Shown here: piece after piece, positions 44,928 through 53,932 of the stretch
How positions within the stretch are numbered: the stretch's first letter is position 1
Layout: each line of letters starts with the position of its first letter
DNA from: RHLJ01 sp965212165
Lineage (GTDB): Bacteria; Bacteroidota; Rhodothermia; Balneolales; Balneolaceae
Direction: 5' to 3'
NCBI GenBank assembly: GCA_965212165.1
Contig: OZ243096.1
Coordinates: forward strand, 2,418,001-2,482,000
Length of the DNA: 64,000 bases
Notes under the pieces: model-generated
What the model was told of the DNA's origin: nothing
Databases searched by the model: none
The model's input: only the letters and a program-made list of their open reading frames with translations
Made by a program: the position numbers and the translations under genes

Positions 44928-45035
44928 CAGAGTTTTTAAATAATTACTTGTAACCTTTTTCATTTTGATCAGTGTAACATCTGAGTAACAAATAGGATTT
45001 TCTTTCATCCTTTTTTAAACAAAATAAATACGATT

Positions 45036-46418
45036 ATGAAAGTTAGATACATGATTCCACTTTTAATGTGTATGACCATTATCTCAACAGTTAATGCTCA
45101 AGAAAAATCATCTGAAAAAGAAGGAATGAAACTGATCTATTCAAGTGATTGGGATTGGGATTGGCATTGTAACTGCAGAAAAGATATAGAATCAGATAAA
45201 GAAGAATATCGTAAGCCAAAGTATAATAATTCAAATAGGTACAATTATTATTACAGAAATGATGGTATTGATTATGAATTTGATTTCTTCTCGCAAATAG
45301 GTCCAAATCCTGCTGTTTATGGCTTTTCACCTGCTATACAAGCAATTCATTATAATCGAGTAAATGGTTTGTTTTTAGGTATTGATACAGAATTCGATGA
45401 TTTCATCCATGATTTCACATACGATTATAATCTTGAAATACAGGCATTAGCAGGTTATTCATTTGGTCAGGATGAATGGCAATATCAAATTGGTTTTGAA
45501 AAACCAATTGGAAATAAATTAAGATTAGGTGCAGATTATCATAATGTAACTGCAACAGATGATTACTGGAGAAGTGGTCTTTCAGAAAATTCAATATCTA
45601 GTTTAATTGCTGGATATGATTATCACGATTACTATAAAGCTGAGGGATATAGTATTTATAGTTCCTATCGATTATTTAGAAGTACCTATCTTGGTCTAAG
45701 TTATGGTTCTGATACTTTTAATTCTCTGGATGCAGTAACTGCATATAATATTTTCGGGGATGGAAATATATTTAGATCAAACCCGTCAATTGACCCAAGT
45801 CTTGATGAAATATATTTAGAAAATGTTGGATTTAGCTTGAATATGAATCCTAAACTATACAACATCACTAGAAATCTTTCTACAAGTTTAGAGATAAGAG
45901 GAGAAATTGGAAATCTAACAAAAACTTCTAACGATTTTCTATATAACAAATTTATAGTTCAGTCAAAATCTGTACTTAGATTAGATAGATCTACTTTTTT
46001 TAGACTTAGAGTAATGGGTGGCTCAATTACAGGACTTGCACCAGAATTTAAGAACTTCGCACTTGGAGGAATTGGAAGTATGAGGGCTACTGAGTATAAG
46101 AGTATGCAAGGTAATGCTATGATGTTAAGTAATGCAGAGTTAATTTTTGGTAGAAGTTCTAATCTAGATATGGGTTTTATAGATGTAGATGGTTTCTATA
46201 TTACTTTATTTATGGATTCTGGTTGGACTGAATTTAACCCAGACCTTGTAAATACGAATGATCCACTAACTGCTCTTGATAATTTTGCTTTTTCCGAATT
46301 TAACCACAATGTGGGTATTGGGATTGGTAGTGATGAGTTTAGAATCGAGTTTGCTAAACCAATATCTGATAAAGGTGGTTTTTCAGCATTTTGGATAAGA
46401 TTGAATCCAACTTTCTAA
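45036..46418 (+). CDS. Omp85/D15-like outer-membrane barrel protein without POTRA domains
   Basis: The 460-residue exported protein has a signal peptide ending near VNAQ (residue 22) and then an unusual acidic/aromatic region (DWDWDWHCNCRKDIESDKEEY, SNRYNYYYRNDG). It continues as a beta-barrel whose C-terminal half resembles the surface-antigen (D15) domain: LGGIGSMRATEYKSMQGNAMMLSNAEL, YITLFMDSGWTEF, HNVGIGIGSDEFRIEFAKPI and a final strand ending in Phe. POTRA domains, needed by BamA and TamA, are missing. It could be a passive pore or a lipid-export barrel. A strong terminator follows, so the gene is transcribed alone. Confidence 0.75.
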   Translation: MKVRYMIPLLMCMTIISTVNAQEKSSEKEGMKLIYSSDWDWDWHCNCRKDIESDKEEYRKPKYNNSNRYNYYYRNDGIDYEFDFFSQIGPNPAVYGFSPAIQAIHYNRVNGLFLGIDTEFDDFIHDFTYDYNLEIQALAGYSFGQDEWQYQIGFEKPIGNKLRLGADYHNVTATDDYWRSGLSENSISSLIAGYDYHDYYKAEGYSIYSSYRLFRSTYLGLSYGSDTFNSLDAVTAYNIFGDGNIFRSNPSIDPSLDEIYLENVGFSLNMNPKLYNITRNLSTSLEIRGEIGNLTKTSNDFLYNKFIVQSKSVLRLDRSTFFRLRVMGGSITGLAPEFKNFALGGIGSMRATEYKSMQGNAMMLSNAELIFGRSSNLDMGFIDVDGFYITLFMDSGWTEFNPDLVNTNDPLTALDNFAFSEFNHNVGIGIGSDEFRIEFAKPISDKGGFSAFWIRLNPTF

Positions 46419-46451
46419 GTAAAGACTCTATTTTATTTCGTTTAAATAAAG

Positions 46452-46485
46452 AAACCCGAACCGTTCAAAGTTCGGGTTTTTTCTT
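46452..46485 (+). terminator. Intrinsic terminator after the D15-like gene
   Basis: AAACCCGAAC (46452-46461) and GTTCGGGTTT (46470-46479) form a perfect ten-base stem with an eight-base loop, followed by a T-rich tail (TTTTCTTT). It lies 34 bases past the stop codon at 46418. The rest of the 228-base gap to mltG shows no other feature. Confidence 0.93.
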
Positions 46486-46645
46486 TAGGGCATTTGGTGC
46501 CTTGCAGCATCCAAAAGCTCGTTTGCTCTTCGCCGAACTAATACGCTAATTGAAAACTTATGTTTCGGAGGTATATTAAATTTTCTATTTTTCGTTTTAG
46601 TATAAATTATGGACCGATCTTTTGATAAGATTGGTATATTTACTT

Positions 46646-47719
46646 ATGAACTTGAAGCATACTCTATCATTTACTCGAAGTGACTTTATAACAGGTATAC
46701 TTGTATTTATTATAATATTTATAGTAAGCTTTGGGTCTAGAGAGATTCGGTTAAGTTCAAGCAATTCTATCGTAATCGATAAAGAAATTGATCTACGATA
46801 TTCTGGAAATATTAACTTAACTGAATTATCAACTATTCTAGACTCACTCAAAATAGAATATGATAGAGATGAGTTAAATTGGTCTGCTAGAATTCTAGGA
46901 TGGAGGACTTTTAAAGAAGGTAATTATACACTACAAGGAGGCTATTCATATGATCTACTACTCTCCAAGCTAGCAAGAGGAATCCAAGACCCTGTACCTG
47001 TAGTAATTTTACCCGGTATTAATAAAAATCGTTTTTCTGAAACGGTAGGAAACCAACTTTCAACTTCATCTGTTGAAATATTAGCAATGTTTACTGATTC
47101 ATTATTTCTGGATGATCTAAAACTTAGTTCAGAAGATTTATTTGGAAGAATGCTACCTGAAACATATCTAGTATACTGGACAACAACACCTAAAGATTTT
47201 TTAAGAAGAATTTTAAAAGAGTTTGAAGACAAAGTTGTCGAAGAATTTACAAATATAGCTCAAGAAAAAGGCTTAACCATTAATGAAGTTCTTATAATGG
47301 CTTCTATTGTAGAATGGGAAGCATTTATGGAAGAAGAGAAGCCAACTATTAGTGGTTTGTATTGGAATCGAATTAATAATCGAATGAGACTTCAAGCCGA
47401 TCCAACAATCAATTTCGCACTAGGTGAACGAAGAAGATTACTTTTCGAGGATTACACATTTGATCATCCTTACAACACATATCTAAAGAGTGGACTTCCA
47501 CCTGGTCCAATTACAAACCCTAGTTTATCAACTATCAGAGCAACGGTATATCCTCAAGAACATGATTATATTTATATGGTTGCAAATCCTGAAGGTGGTC
47601 ACATATTTACTCGTACATTCGAAGAGCATCAGGTAGAAAGTGAAAAATGGAGAAAATGGTTACGTGATCAATATAGAATTAAACGTCAGAGAGAATCTGC
47701 TGAGAATTCAAGTCAATAA
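46646..47719 (+). CDS. mltG: Endolytic murein transglycosylase MltG
   Basis: The protein of about 357 residues has one N-terminal membrane helix (DFITGILVFIIIFIVSF) and a YceG/MltG domain. The catalytic Glu lies in IMASIVEWEAF; LQADPTINFALG and YNTYLKSGLPPGPITNPS are the other family blocks. It cleaves nascent glycan strands in the periplasm and helps set peptidoglycan chain length. I choose the ATG at 46646 over the TTG at 46622, which would add eight residues before the membrane segment. It converges on the LpoA-like gene with a two-base gap. Confidence 0.94.
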   Translation: MNLKHTLSFTRSDFITGILVFIIIFIVSFGSREIRLSSSNSIVIDKEIDLRYSGNINLTELSTILDSLKIEYDRDELNWSARILGWRTFKEGNYTLQGGYSYDLLLSKLARGIQDPVPVVILPGINKNRFSETVGNQLSTSSVEILAMFTDSLFLDDLKLSSEDLFGRMLPETYLVYWTTTPKDFLRRILKEFEDKVVEEFTNIAQEKGLTINEVLIMASIVEWEAFMEEEKPTISGLYWNRINNRMRLQADPTINFALGERRRLLFEDYTFDHPYNTYLKSGLPPGPITNPSLSTIRATVYPQEHDYIYMVANPEGGHIFTRTFEEHQVESEKWRKWLRDQYRIKRQRESAENSSQ

Positions 47720-47721
47720 TA

Positions 47722-49464
47722 CTATCGTCTACGGAATTCAATATCCTGTCTATCAAGTAAATCCTTATCTCTAGGCATTCTTTTTATTTTAACTTCTTGA
47801 TTAACATGAGTACCTCTAAAACTTATTTTAGAGCTTAATCCATTGAAATTGTTCAAATCTTTGAGTGCATCTCGTAAGTAAGCAGGGTTTTTAACTTTTA
47901 GTAATGTAGTTAAGATAATTTGCGCCGCATCATATCCGATATAAGCAAACTGATTTGGTTGAGTATTAAAACGAATCCTAAAAGAAGAAGCAAATGTTTG
48001 AGCTTTAGAAGTACTTGTATCAACATTAAATGATTCAGTATAAAATAGTTCAGTCTCACTTAATCTGCGATCTTCTAAATTCACATTCATCCATTCTTCT
48101 GAACCTAGTATAGCGACACTACTCCTCATAGCCTCCAAATCTGTTAACATCGATTCTACAAGGGTAGGAGCAACAGTTCCTGTAAATGGAGCATATACAG
48201 CTTCAACCATACTTACACTGTCTAGTGTATCAGATGTGAAATATTGAGTATAGTCTCTAATATCATAACCAAATTCTTCTAAATTTTCTTCAAAATAATA
48301 TTCAATAAAGCCACCATTACGTTCAACTTCATGCATAAATGATCTTGCTGCAGGAGCTCCTAATGAACCCTTTTCAGCAATTACACCTAAAGTATCATAA
48401 CCAAGAACATTAACAGCATAACGCGCCATTATTTTACCTTGAGTATAGAAAGAAGGGTTTAATTGAAATACGTAGTTATTATATAAATCGAGGCTATCAG
48501 CATTTGCTAAAGGCAATAACATTGGAATTTCATATTCCTCAGCAAGGTTTGAAAATTCTTTAGCTATACCTGAAAATAAAGGACCAATAATTACATCAAC
48601 ATCTTGATTCCAAACTAAATCTGTTATAATACCTTCAGCATTTATTTCTGCTGAGTTTGAATTCTTATAAGTGATAAATGCTTTTTGATCGGTATTAGAA
48701 CTATTGAATTCTTCAATCGCTAATTGAATTCCAAAATACAGATGTTGTGGTATTTCATATTCTGGGGAATCAAATTCAAATTCAGGAAGAACTACACCAA
48801 TATTATAAGTTATTCCTTTTGGTGATTGAGTTACTTGATTAGGATTATAACGTTGGCTGTATACAATAGAGTCACTCAATTGAGTTTCAATTCTACTTAA
48901 TCTAAGATTGTCATAATCTTCTACCGAACGTTTGTATAGTTCAAGAAATGCAATTGCTGAACGATAATTAACTCTTCCAATGGAAGACTCAAGTAGATCT
49001 AGTCTGACCTCATCATTAATTGTTTCGAGAAAAACCTCTTTTCGTTGCTTTAGAGTTAGATAACCTAATATTTCATCATATAATTGAAGTGCTGATCTAC
49101 CAACATTACTTGATGGACGTATTTGAGAAAGTGACTTCAATTCATCTAAGCTCAGCGAAAAATTATCAATCTGAAAATTAGCTAATGCAGCAGTATATTT
49201 TGCTTCATGGTATAATTCAGGATTTGAAGAAGAAGGGACCTTGTTTAAAAAACTTATCGCTTTTAAATAATTGTTTAAAGCAAAATAGCTTTTACCTATA
49301 AATAATTGAGCCTCAGGACTATTAGATTGCTGAAGTATTCGAATAGCTCGTTCATAATCGCCTTGTTCATATAGAGATAGACCATTTTCAATAGATTGAG
49401 CATTTACTTGTTGAAAACCCAATGTGAAAATAAATAGTAAAAGTGATAGTGATAATTTTTTCAT
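47722..49464 (-). CDS. LpoA-like penicillin-binding-protein activator (TPR plus periplasmic-binding fold)
   Basis: The 580-residue protein has a signal peptide (LSLSLLLFIFTLGFQQVNAQ) and TPR-like repeats in residues ~25-190 (NGLSLYEQGDYERAIRILQQS, AQLFIGKSYFALNNYLKAISFLNKV). From residue ~220 a periplasmic-binding-protein fold follows (YNIGVVLPEFEFDSPE, VDVIIGPLFSGIAKEFS). This resembles LpoA-type activators of class A penicillin-binding proteins, but it could be another ABC-type substrate-binding protein. Its position next to mltG fits a cell-wall role. It is the last gene of the guaA transcript. Confidence 0.75.
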   Translation of the reverse strand: MKKLSLSLLLFIFTLGFQQVNAQSIENGLSLYEQGDYERAIRILQQSNSPEAQLFIGKSYFALNNYLKAISFLNKVPSSSNPELYHEAKYTAALANFQIDNFSLSLDELKSLSQIRPSSNVGRSALQLYDEILGYLTLKQRKEVFLETINDEVRLDLLESSIGRVNYRSAIAFLELYKRSVEDYDNLRLSRIETQLSDSIVYSQRYNPNQVTQSPKGITYNIGVVLPEFEFDSPEYEIPQHLYFGIQLAIEEFNSSNTDQKAFITYKNSNSAEINAEGIITDLVWNQDVDVIIGPLFSGIAKEFSNLAEEYEIPMLLPLANADSLDLYNNYVFQLNPSFYTQGKIMARYAVNVLGYDTLGVIAEKGSLGAPAARSFMHEVERNGGFIEYYFEENLEEFGYDIRDYTQYFTSDTLDSVSMVEAVYAPFTGTVAPTLVESMLTDLEAMRSSVAILGSEEWMNVNLEDRRLSETELFYTESFNVDTSTSKAQTFASSFRIRFNTQPNQFAYIGYDAAQIILTTLLKVKNPAYLRDALKDLNNFNGLSSKISFRGTHVNQEVKIKRMPRDKDLLDRQDIEFRRR

Positions 49465-49522
49465 AAATCGAAATTTGAATAACTCTCTTTATAACTTCTG
49501 AAAATGGAAAAAGTTCTCAGTT

Positions 49523-51070
49523 TTATTCCCACTCAATTGTAGCTGGTGGTTTTGAACTTATATCATAAACCACTCTATTAATGCCCTTTATTTCATTAAT
49601 TATTCTATTTGAAACATGGGCTAAAAACTCATAAGGTAAATGACACCAGTCAGCTGTCATCCCATCTAAGCTTGTAACTGCTCGTAATGTAAGTGTAAAC
49701 TCATAGGTTCTTTCGTCGCCCATTACACCCACACTTTGAACAGGAAGTAGTACTGCAAGAGCTTGCCATACTTCATTATATAGATTTTGAGCCTTTAACT
49801 CATCAATAAATATCTTATCCGCATCACGTAGTAGATCTAGTCGATCTCTACTTAAGTCTCCAATTACTCTAATACCAAGTCCAGGTCCAGGAAAGGGATG
49901 TCTTGCGATAAAATGTTCAGGAATGCCTAATTCTCGACCAACTACTCTAACTTCATCTTTAAATAGCTCTCTAACGGGTTCAATTAAGTCCAACTTCATT
50001 TTATCTGGCAATCCACCAACATTATGGTGCGATTTTATTGTTGCGGACGGTCCTTTAAAGGATACACTTTCAATGACATCAGGATAAAGAGTACCTTGGG
50101 CCAAATATTTGAAATCAGATCGACCACCAATTTCTTCTTCAAATACATCGATAAAAGTTGATCCAATAATTTTACGCTTTGTTTCTGGGTCCGAAACACC
50201 AGTAAGACGATCTAGAAATAGATTAGTAGCATCAACACCTTTAACTGGTAGCTTTAGATCTCTTGTATATAAATGTAGTACATCTTCGAATTCATTTTTC
50301 CTTAATAGCCCATTATCAACAAATACACATTCAAGCTGGTCTCCAATGGCTTTATGTATCAAAGTAGCAACTACTGTAGAATCAACACCACCTGATAGTG
50401 CACAAAGAACTTTATCCGTTCCTACTTTATTTCTAATTGCTTCAATTTGTTCATCAATAAATGATGAGGCAGTCCAATCACCACTTAAACCACATATTTC
50501 AATTGCAAAGTTCTTTAATATTTGCTTTCCACATTCGGTATGCGCTACTTCTGGGTGAAATTGAACACCATATATATGATTATCCAAGTGACGAACAGCA
50601 GCTACTTCAGCATTTGCTGTATGACCAATAATTTCATAGGCAGGAGGGAGTTCATGAATATGATCACCATGACTCATCCATACTACTGATCCATCTTCAA
50701 TTCCTTTCAATAAATCAGATGAATTATCGATTATTAAATGGGCACGCCCGTACTCTCTTTTATCAGCTTTCTCTACACTTCCAGGAATTTCAGTATGAGC
50801 AAGAAGTTGTAAACCGTAACATATTCCTAGAATAGGTACATCCCAATCAAATATTTCAGATTGAAAATGAGGTGCACCTTCATCATTTACACTCATTGGT
50901 CCACCAGAAAGAATAATACCCTTTGGTATTGGAGAAATTACATCTTCTAATGAAGCATTAAAAGGATGTATTTCGCAGTAAATATTTAACTCGCGAAGTC
51001 GACGAGCAATTAATTGGGTTAATTGAGAACCGTAATCTAGGATTAAAATCCATTCACTATGTCGACTCAT
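49523..51070 (-). CDS. guaA: GMP synthase (glutamine-hydrolysing)
   Basis: The 515-residue enzyme has a complete class I glutamine amidotransferase domain. Cys84 lies in GICYGLQLL, and the VQFHPEVAHTE motif follows near residue 169. The ATP pyrophosphatase domain has the P-loop ALSGGVDST near residues 223-231, and the C-terminal dimerisation domain ends in KPPATIEWE. It converts XMP to GMP. It follows gcvH after an 18-base gap and may share the transcript; the LpoA-like gene follows. Confidence 0.97.
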   Translation of the reverse strand: MSRHSEWILILDYGSQLTQLIARRLRELNIYCEIHPFNASLEDVISPIPKGIILSGGPMSVNDEGAPHFQSEIFDWDVPILGICYGLQLLAHTEIPGSVEKADKREYGRAHLIIDNSSDLLKGIEDGSVVWMSHGDHIHELPPAYEIIGHTANAEVAAVRHLDNHIYGVQFHPEVAHTECGKQILKNFAIEICGLSGDWTASSFIDEQIEAIRNKVGTDKVLCALSGGVDSTVVATLIHKAIGDQLECVFVDNGLLRKNEFEDVLHLYTRDLKLPVKGVDATNLFLDRLTGVSDPETKRKIIGSTFIDVFEEEIGGRSDFKYLAQGTLYPDVIESVSFKGPSATIKSHHNVGGLPDKMKLDLIEPVRELFKDEVRVVGRELGIPEHFIARHPFPGPGLGIRVIGDLSRDRLDLLRDADKIFIDELKAQNLYNEVWQALAVLLPVQSVGVMGDERTYEFTLTLRAVTSLDGMTADWCHLPYEFLAHVSNRIINEIKGINRVVYDISSKPPATIEWE

Positions 51071-51088
51071 TAAGTTTGATAAATATAA

Positions 51089-51469
51089 TTATGAGGTAAT
51101 TTCTTCGTAGGCTTCTGCAGATAATAAAGAATCTAATTGAGTAGGATCACTTATCTTAATTTTAACCATCCAACCATCTCCGTATGGATCGTCATTAACA
51201 AGCTCAGGATTATCCTCTAACTCTTCATTTAACTCGATAACTTCACCATCAATTGGTGCAAATAGTTCAGATACAGTTTTTACTGCTTCAACTGTTCCAA
51301 ATGTGTCATCTTGCGAAAAGTCAAATCCTGGTTCTTCAAGTTCTACAAAAACAATATCACCAAGTTCACCTTGAGCAAAATCAGTTATACCTATTGTTGC
51401 GGTACCATCACCATTATCTTTTACCCATTCGTGTTCTTTAGTGTATTTAAGATCAGAAGGTGTACTCAT
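51089..51469 (-). CDS. gcvH: Glycine cleavage system H protein
   Basis: The 126-residue protein is a full-length GcvH. The lipoylated Lys64 sits in GTVEAVKTVSELFAP, and KYTKEHEWV opens the family's N-terminus. It carries the aminomethyl group in glycine cleavage. No gcvP or gcvT is within the window. Its start codon overlaps the accC stop by one base, which suggests coupling and perhaps shared lipoylation or C1/biotin-type metabolism, but the link is only positional. Confidence 0.95.
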   Translation of the reverse strand: MSTPSDLKYTKEHEWVKDNGDGTATIGITDFAQGELGDIVFVELEEPGFDFSQDDTFGTVEAVKTVSELFAPIDGEVIELNEELEDNPELVNDDPYGDGWMVKIKISDPTQLDSLLSAEAYEEITS

Positions 51470-52821
51470 TAATTTTCCTCCGGTATAAAATTAAATGAAG
51501 TTTCTAAATATTTAGTGGAAACTGATCCTTTATTAAAATTTGGATCATCCATTAGTTGAATATGATAAGGAATAGTTGTTTTTACCCCTTCAATAATAAA
51601 TTCCTGAAGCGCTCGCTTCATTTTTCTAATCGCTAAAGGACGTGTTGGTGCTGTTACGATTAGCTTGGCAATCATGGAGTCATAAAAAGGAGGTATTATA
51701 TATCCTGAATATGCATGAGTATCTAAGCGAACACCATGTCCTCCTGGTGGATGAAATACAGTTATCTTTCCTGCTGATGGTCTAAAACCATGTGCTGGAT
51801 CTTCTGCATTAATTCTACATTCAATAGAATGCCCAGTAATTTCTACATTATAATCAGCAATACTCTCGCCATAAGCGACTTTAAGTTGTTCCTCAATGAG
51901 ATCAAAACCCGTCACTTCTTCAGTAACAGGATGCTCAACCTGAATTCTGGTATTCATCTCCATGAAGTAGAAATTAAGATCATCGTCAACTAAAAATTCA
52001 ACAGTACCTGCTCCTTCATAATTTACAGATAGTGCAGCATTAACAGCTGCAGTTCCCATTTGTTCTCTCAACTTAGGAGTAACCAGTGGGGAAGGGGCTT
52101 CTTCTAGAATTTTCTGATGTCTTCTTTGAAGAGAGCAATCTCTTTCACCTAAATGAACTGCATTACCATGTTGATCAGCTAATACTTGAATTTCAACATG
52201 GTGAGGATTTTGAACAAATCTTTCTATATATACTTCAGGATTGTTAAAGGCAGTTTCAGCTTCATTTCGACACATTTCGAAATTCTTTTTAAGCTCAGCT
52301 TCTTCCAATACAACACGCATCCCACGACCACCGCCACCGGCAGATGCTTTTATTATTACAGGATATCCTATTTCAGAGCAAACCTTTCGTGCGTCTTCAA
52401 AAGTGTCAACAACTCCGTCACTTCCTGGTACAACTGGAACTTTATTATTGATCATAGTTGCTTTTGCTACTGCTTTATCTCCCATGGAGTTAATAGCTGA
52501 AGGTGATGGTCCGATAAACTTTATATCATGTTCACCGCAAATTCTCGAGAATTCTGCATTCTCAGCTAAAAATCCATAACCAGGGTGTATAGCTTCAGCA
52601 TTTGTTATTTCAGCTGCTGCAAGAATACTTGGAATTTTTAAATAGCTTTCTTTGCTTGATGGTGGTCCAATACAAACGGCTTCATCTGCAAATTTAACAT
52701 GTAAGCTATCAGCATCAGCTGTAGAATAAACAGCAACAGTACTAATACCTAGTTCTTTACACGTTCGAATAATTCGAAGTGCAATTTCCCCTCTATTGGC
52801 AATCAGAATTTTTTTAAACAT
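51469..52821 (-). CDS. accC: Acetyl-CoA carboxylase biotin carboxylase subunit
   Basis: The 450-residue enzyme matches AccC in length. The ATP-grasp region contains ASAGGGGRGMR, the biotin-carboxylase block MNTRIQVEHPVTEEVTG and the C-terminal ECRINAEDP. It carboxylates biotin on AccB in fatty acid synthesis. It lies ten bases downstream of accB, the conserved pair, followed by gcvH with a one-base overlap. Confidence 0.97.
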   Translation of the reverse strand: MFKKILIANRGEIALRIIRTCKELGISTVAVYSTADADSLHVKFADEAVCIGPPSSKESYLKIPSILAAAEITNAEAIHPGYGFLAENAEFSRICGEHDIKFIGPSPSAINSMGDKAVAKATMINNKVPVVPGSDGVVDTFEDARKVCSEIGYPVIIKASAGGGGRGMRVVLEEAELKKNFEMCRNEAETAFNNPEVYIERFVQNPHHVEIQVLADQHGNAVHLGERDCSLQRRHQKILEEAPSPLVTPKLREQMGTAAVNAALSVNYEGAGTVEFLVDDDLNFYFMEMNTRIQVEHPVTEEVTGFDLIEEQLKVAYGESIADYNVEITGHSIECRINAEDPAHGFRPSAGKITVFHPPGGHGVRLDTHAYSGYIIPPFYDSMIAKLIVTAPTRPLAIRKMKRALQEFIIEGVKTTIPYHIQLMDDPNFNKGSVSTKYLETSFNFIPEEN

Positions 52822-52830
52822 GAAAGCCGC

Positions 52831-53292
52831 TTAATCTTTTTGAATGATGAATAATGGTTGATCAAACTCGACTGGAGTGGCATCTGTAATTAGTATTTCC
52901 TTAATAGTACCACTAAATTCAGATTCTATTTCATTCATGATCTTCATTGCTTCAATAATGCAAAGAGTTTGACCTTTTGTAACCTTAGACCCAACTTTCA
53001 CAAATGGATCAGAATCAGGTGATGAAGATTCATAAAATGTACCAACGATTGGAGATTTTATTGTATCTCCAGTTAGAGCTTTAGTTGGAGTAGAGGCTTC
53101 AGTTGGTTGGGATGGAGCTAATGAAGGTGCTTGAGGTGCTTGTGCCTGTTGCATTGGTTGAGTATAAGTAACCTGCTCAATAGTTCCTGTTTTCTTTACT
53201 TTGATTTTAAAATCGCCTTCTTCAATAGAAACCTCATCAACATCACTATCAGCAATAAGGTCGAGTATTTGTTTAATCTGTTTTAAATCCAT
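52831..53292 (-). CDS. accB: Biotin carboxyl carrier protein of acetyl-CoA carboxylase
   Basis: The 153-residue protein has an N-terminal helical interaction segment (KQIKQILDLIADSDVDEVSIEEG) and a Pro/Ala/Gln linker at residues ~45-72. The C-terminal biotinyl domain has Lys117 in EAMKIMNEIE. It carries the carboxylated biotin for AccC and the carboxyltransferase. It follows efp by seven bases and precedes accC by ten. Confidence 0.96.
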   Translation of the reverse strand: MDLKQIKQILDLIADSDVDEVSIEEGDFKIKVKKTGTIEQVTYTQPMQQAQAPQAPSLAPSQPTEASTPTKALTGDTIKSPIVGTFYESSSPDSDPFVKVGSKVTKGQTLCIIEAMKIMNEIESEFSGTIKEILITDATPVEFDQPLFIIQKD

Positions 53293-53299
53293 AATTCAA

Positions 53300-53869
53300 T
53301 TATTTAGCTCGTTCAATATAGGTTCCTGTTCTTGTATCAACTCTTATTCTTTCACCTTCTACGATGAATAGAGGTACATTTACAACTGCCCCAGATTCTA
53401 AAGTGGCAGGTTTTGAACCACCTTGTGCAGTATCTCCTTTTAGACCGGGATCAGTTTGTGCAATAGTAAGTATTAAATGATCTGGTGGTTCTGCATATAA
53501 AACTTGCTCATCGTCCGCATTAAATAAGACATTACAGAGCTGTCCTTCAATTAAAAAATCTTGTCGCTCAACTTGATGAGATGCAATTGGAATTTGCTCA
53601 TAAGTATCGTTATTCATGAAATAAAACATACTACCATCGTTATAAAGGTATTGGTAGTCTCTATTCTCGATTCTTACAGATTCAGAATTTTCTCCTGAGC
53701 GCCAAGTTTTGTCAATATTTTTACCATTCAAAATACCCTTAAGTTTTGTGCGAACAAATGCAGGGCCTTTTCCAGGTTTAACATGTTGAAACTCAGTGAT
53801 AGAATATAGTTCACCGTCCATATTCAGAACCAGACCATTCCTGAAATCTGAAGTAGATACTTTAGCCAT
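53300..53869 (-). CDS. efp: Translation elongation factor P
   Basis: The 189-residue protein has all three EF-P domains. The modifiable Lys34 sits in the HVKPGKGPAF loop, and the family's C-terminal RVDTRTGTYIERAK is intact. It relieves ribosome stalling at polyproline stretches. Which modification is used here is unknown; no epmA/epmB or earP is nearby. It is upstream of accB in the same direction. Confidence 0.97.
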   Translation of the reverse strand: MAKVSTSDFRNGLVLNMDGELYSITEFQHVKPGKGPAFVRTKLKGILNGKNIDKTWRSGENSESVRIENRDYQYLYNDGSMFYFMNNDTYEQIPIASHQVERQDFLIEGQLCNVLFNADDEQVLYAEPPDHLILTIAQTDPGLKGDTAQGGSKPATLESGAVVNVPLFIVEGERIRVDTRTGTYIERAK

Positions 53870-53932
53870 TAAATAAATCTCCGTTTTTTAGTTGTTCAAA
53901 AATACTGCGACCAAGTTTCGATAACAAGTTAA

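Noticed and set aside
50109..50558. 149-residue frame antisense to guaA
   Set aside because: It lies fully inside a well-conserved gene on the other strand, with Ser/Pro-rich content typical of shadow frames.
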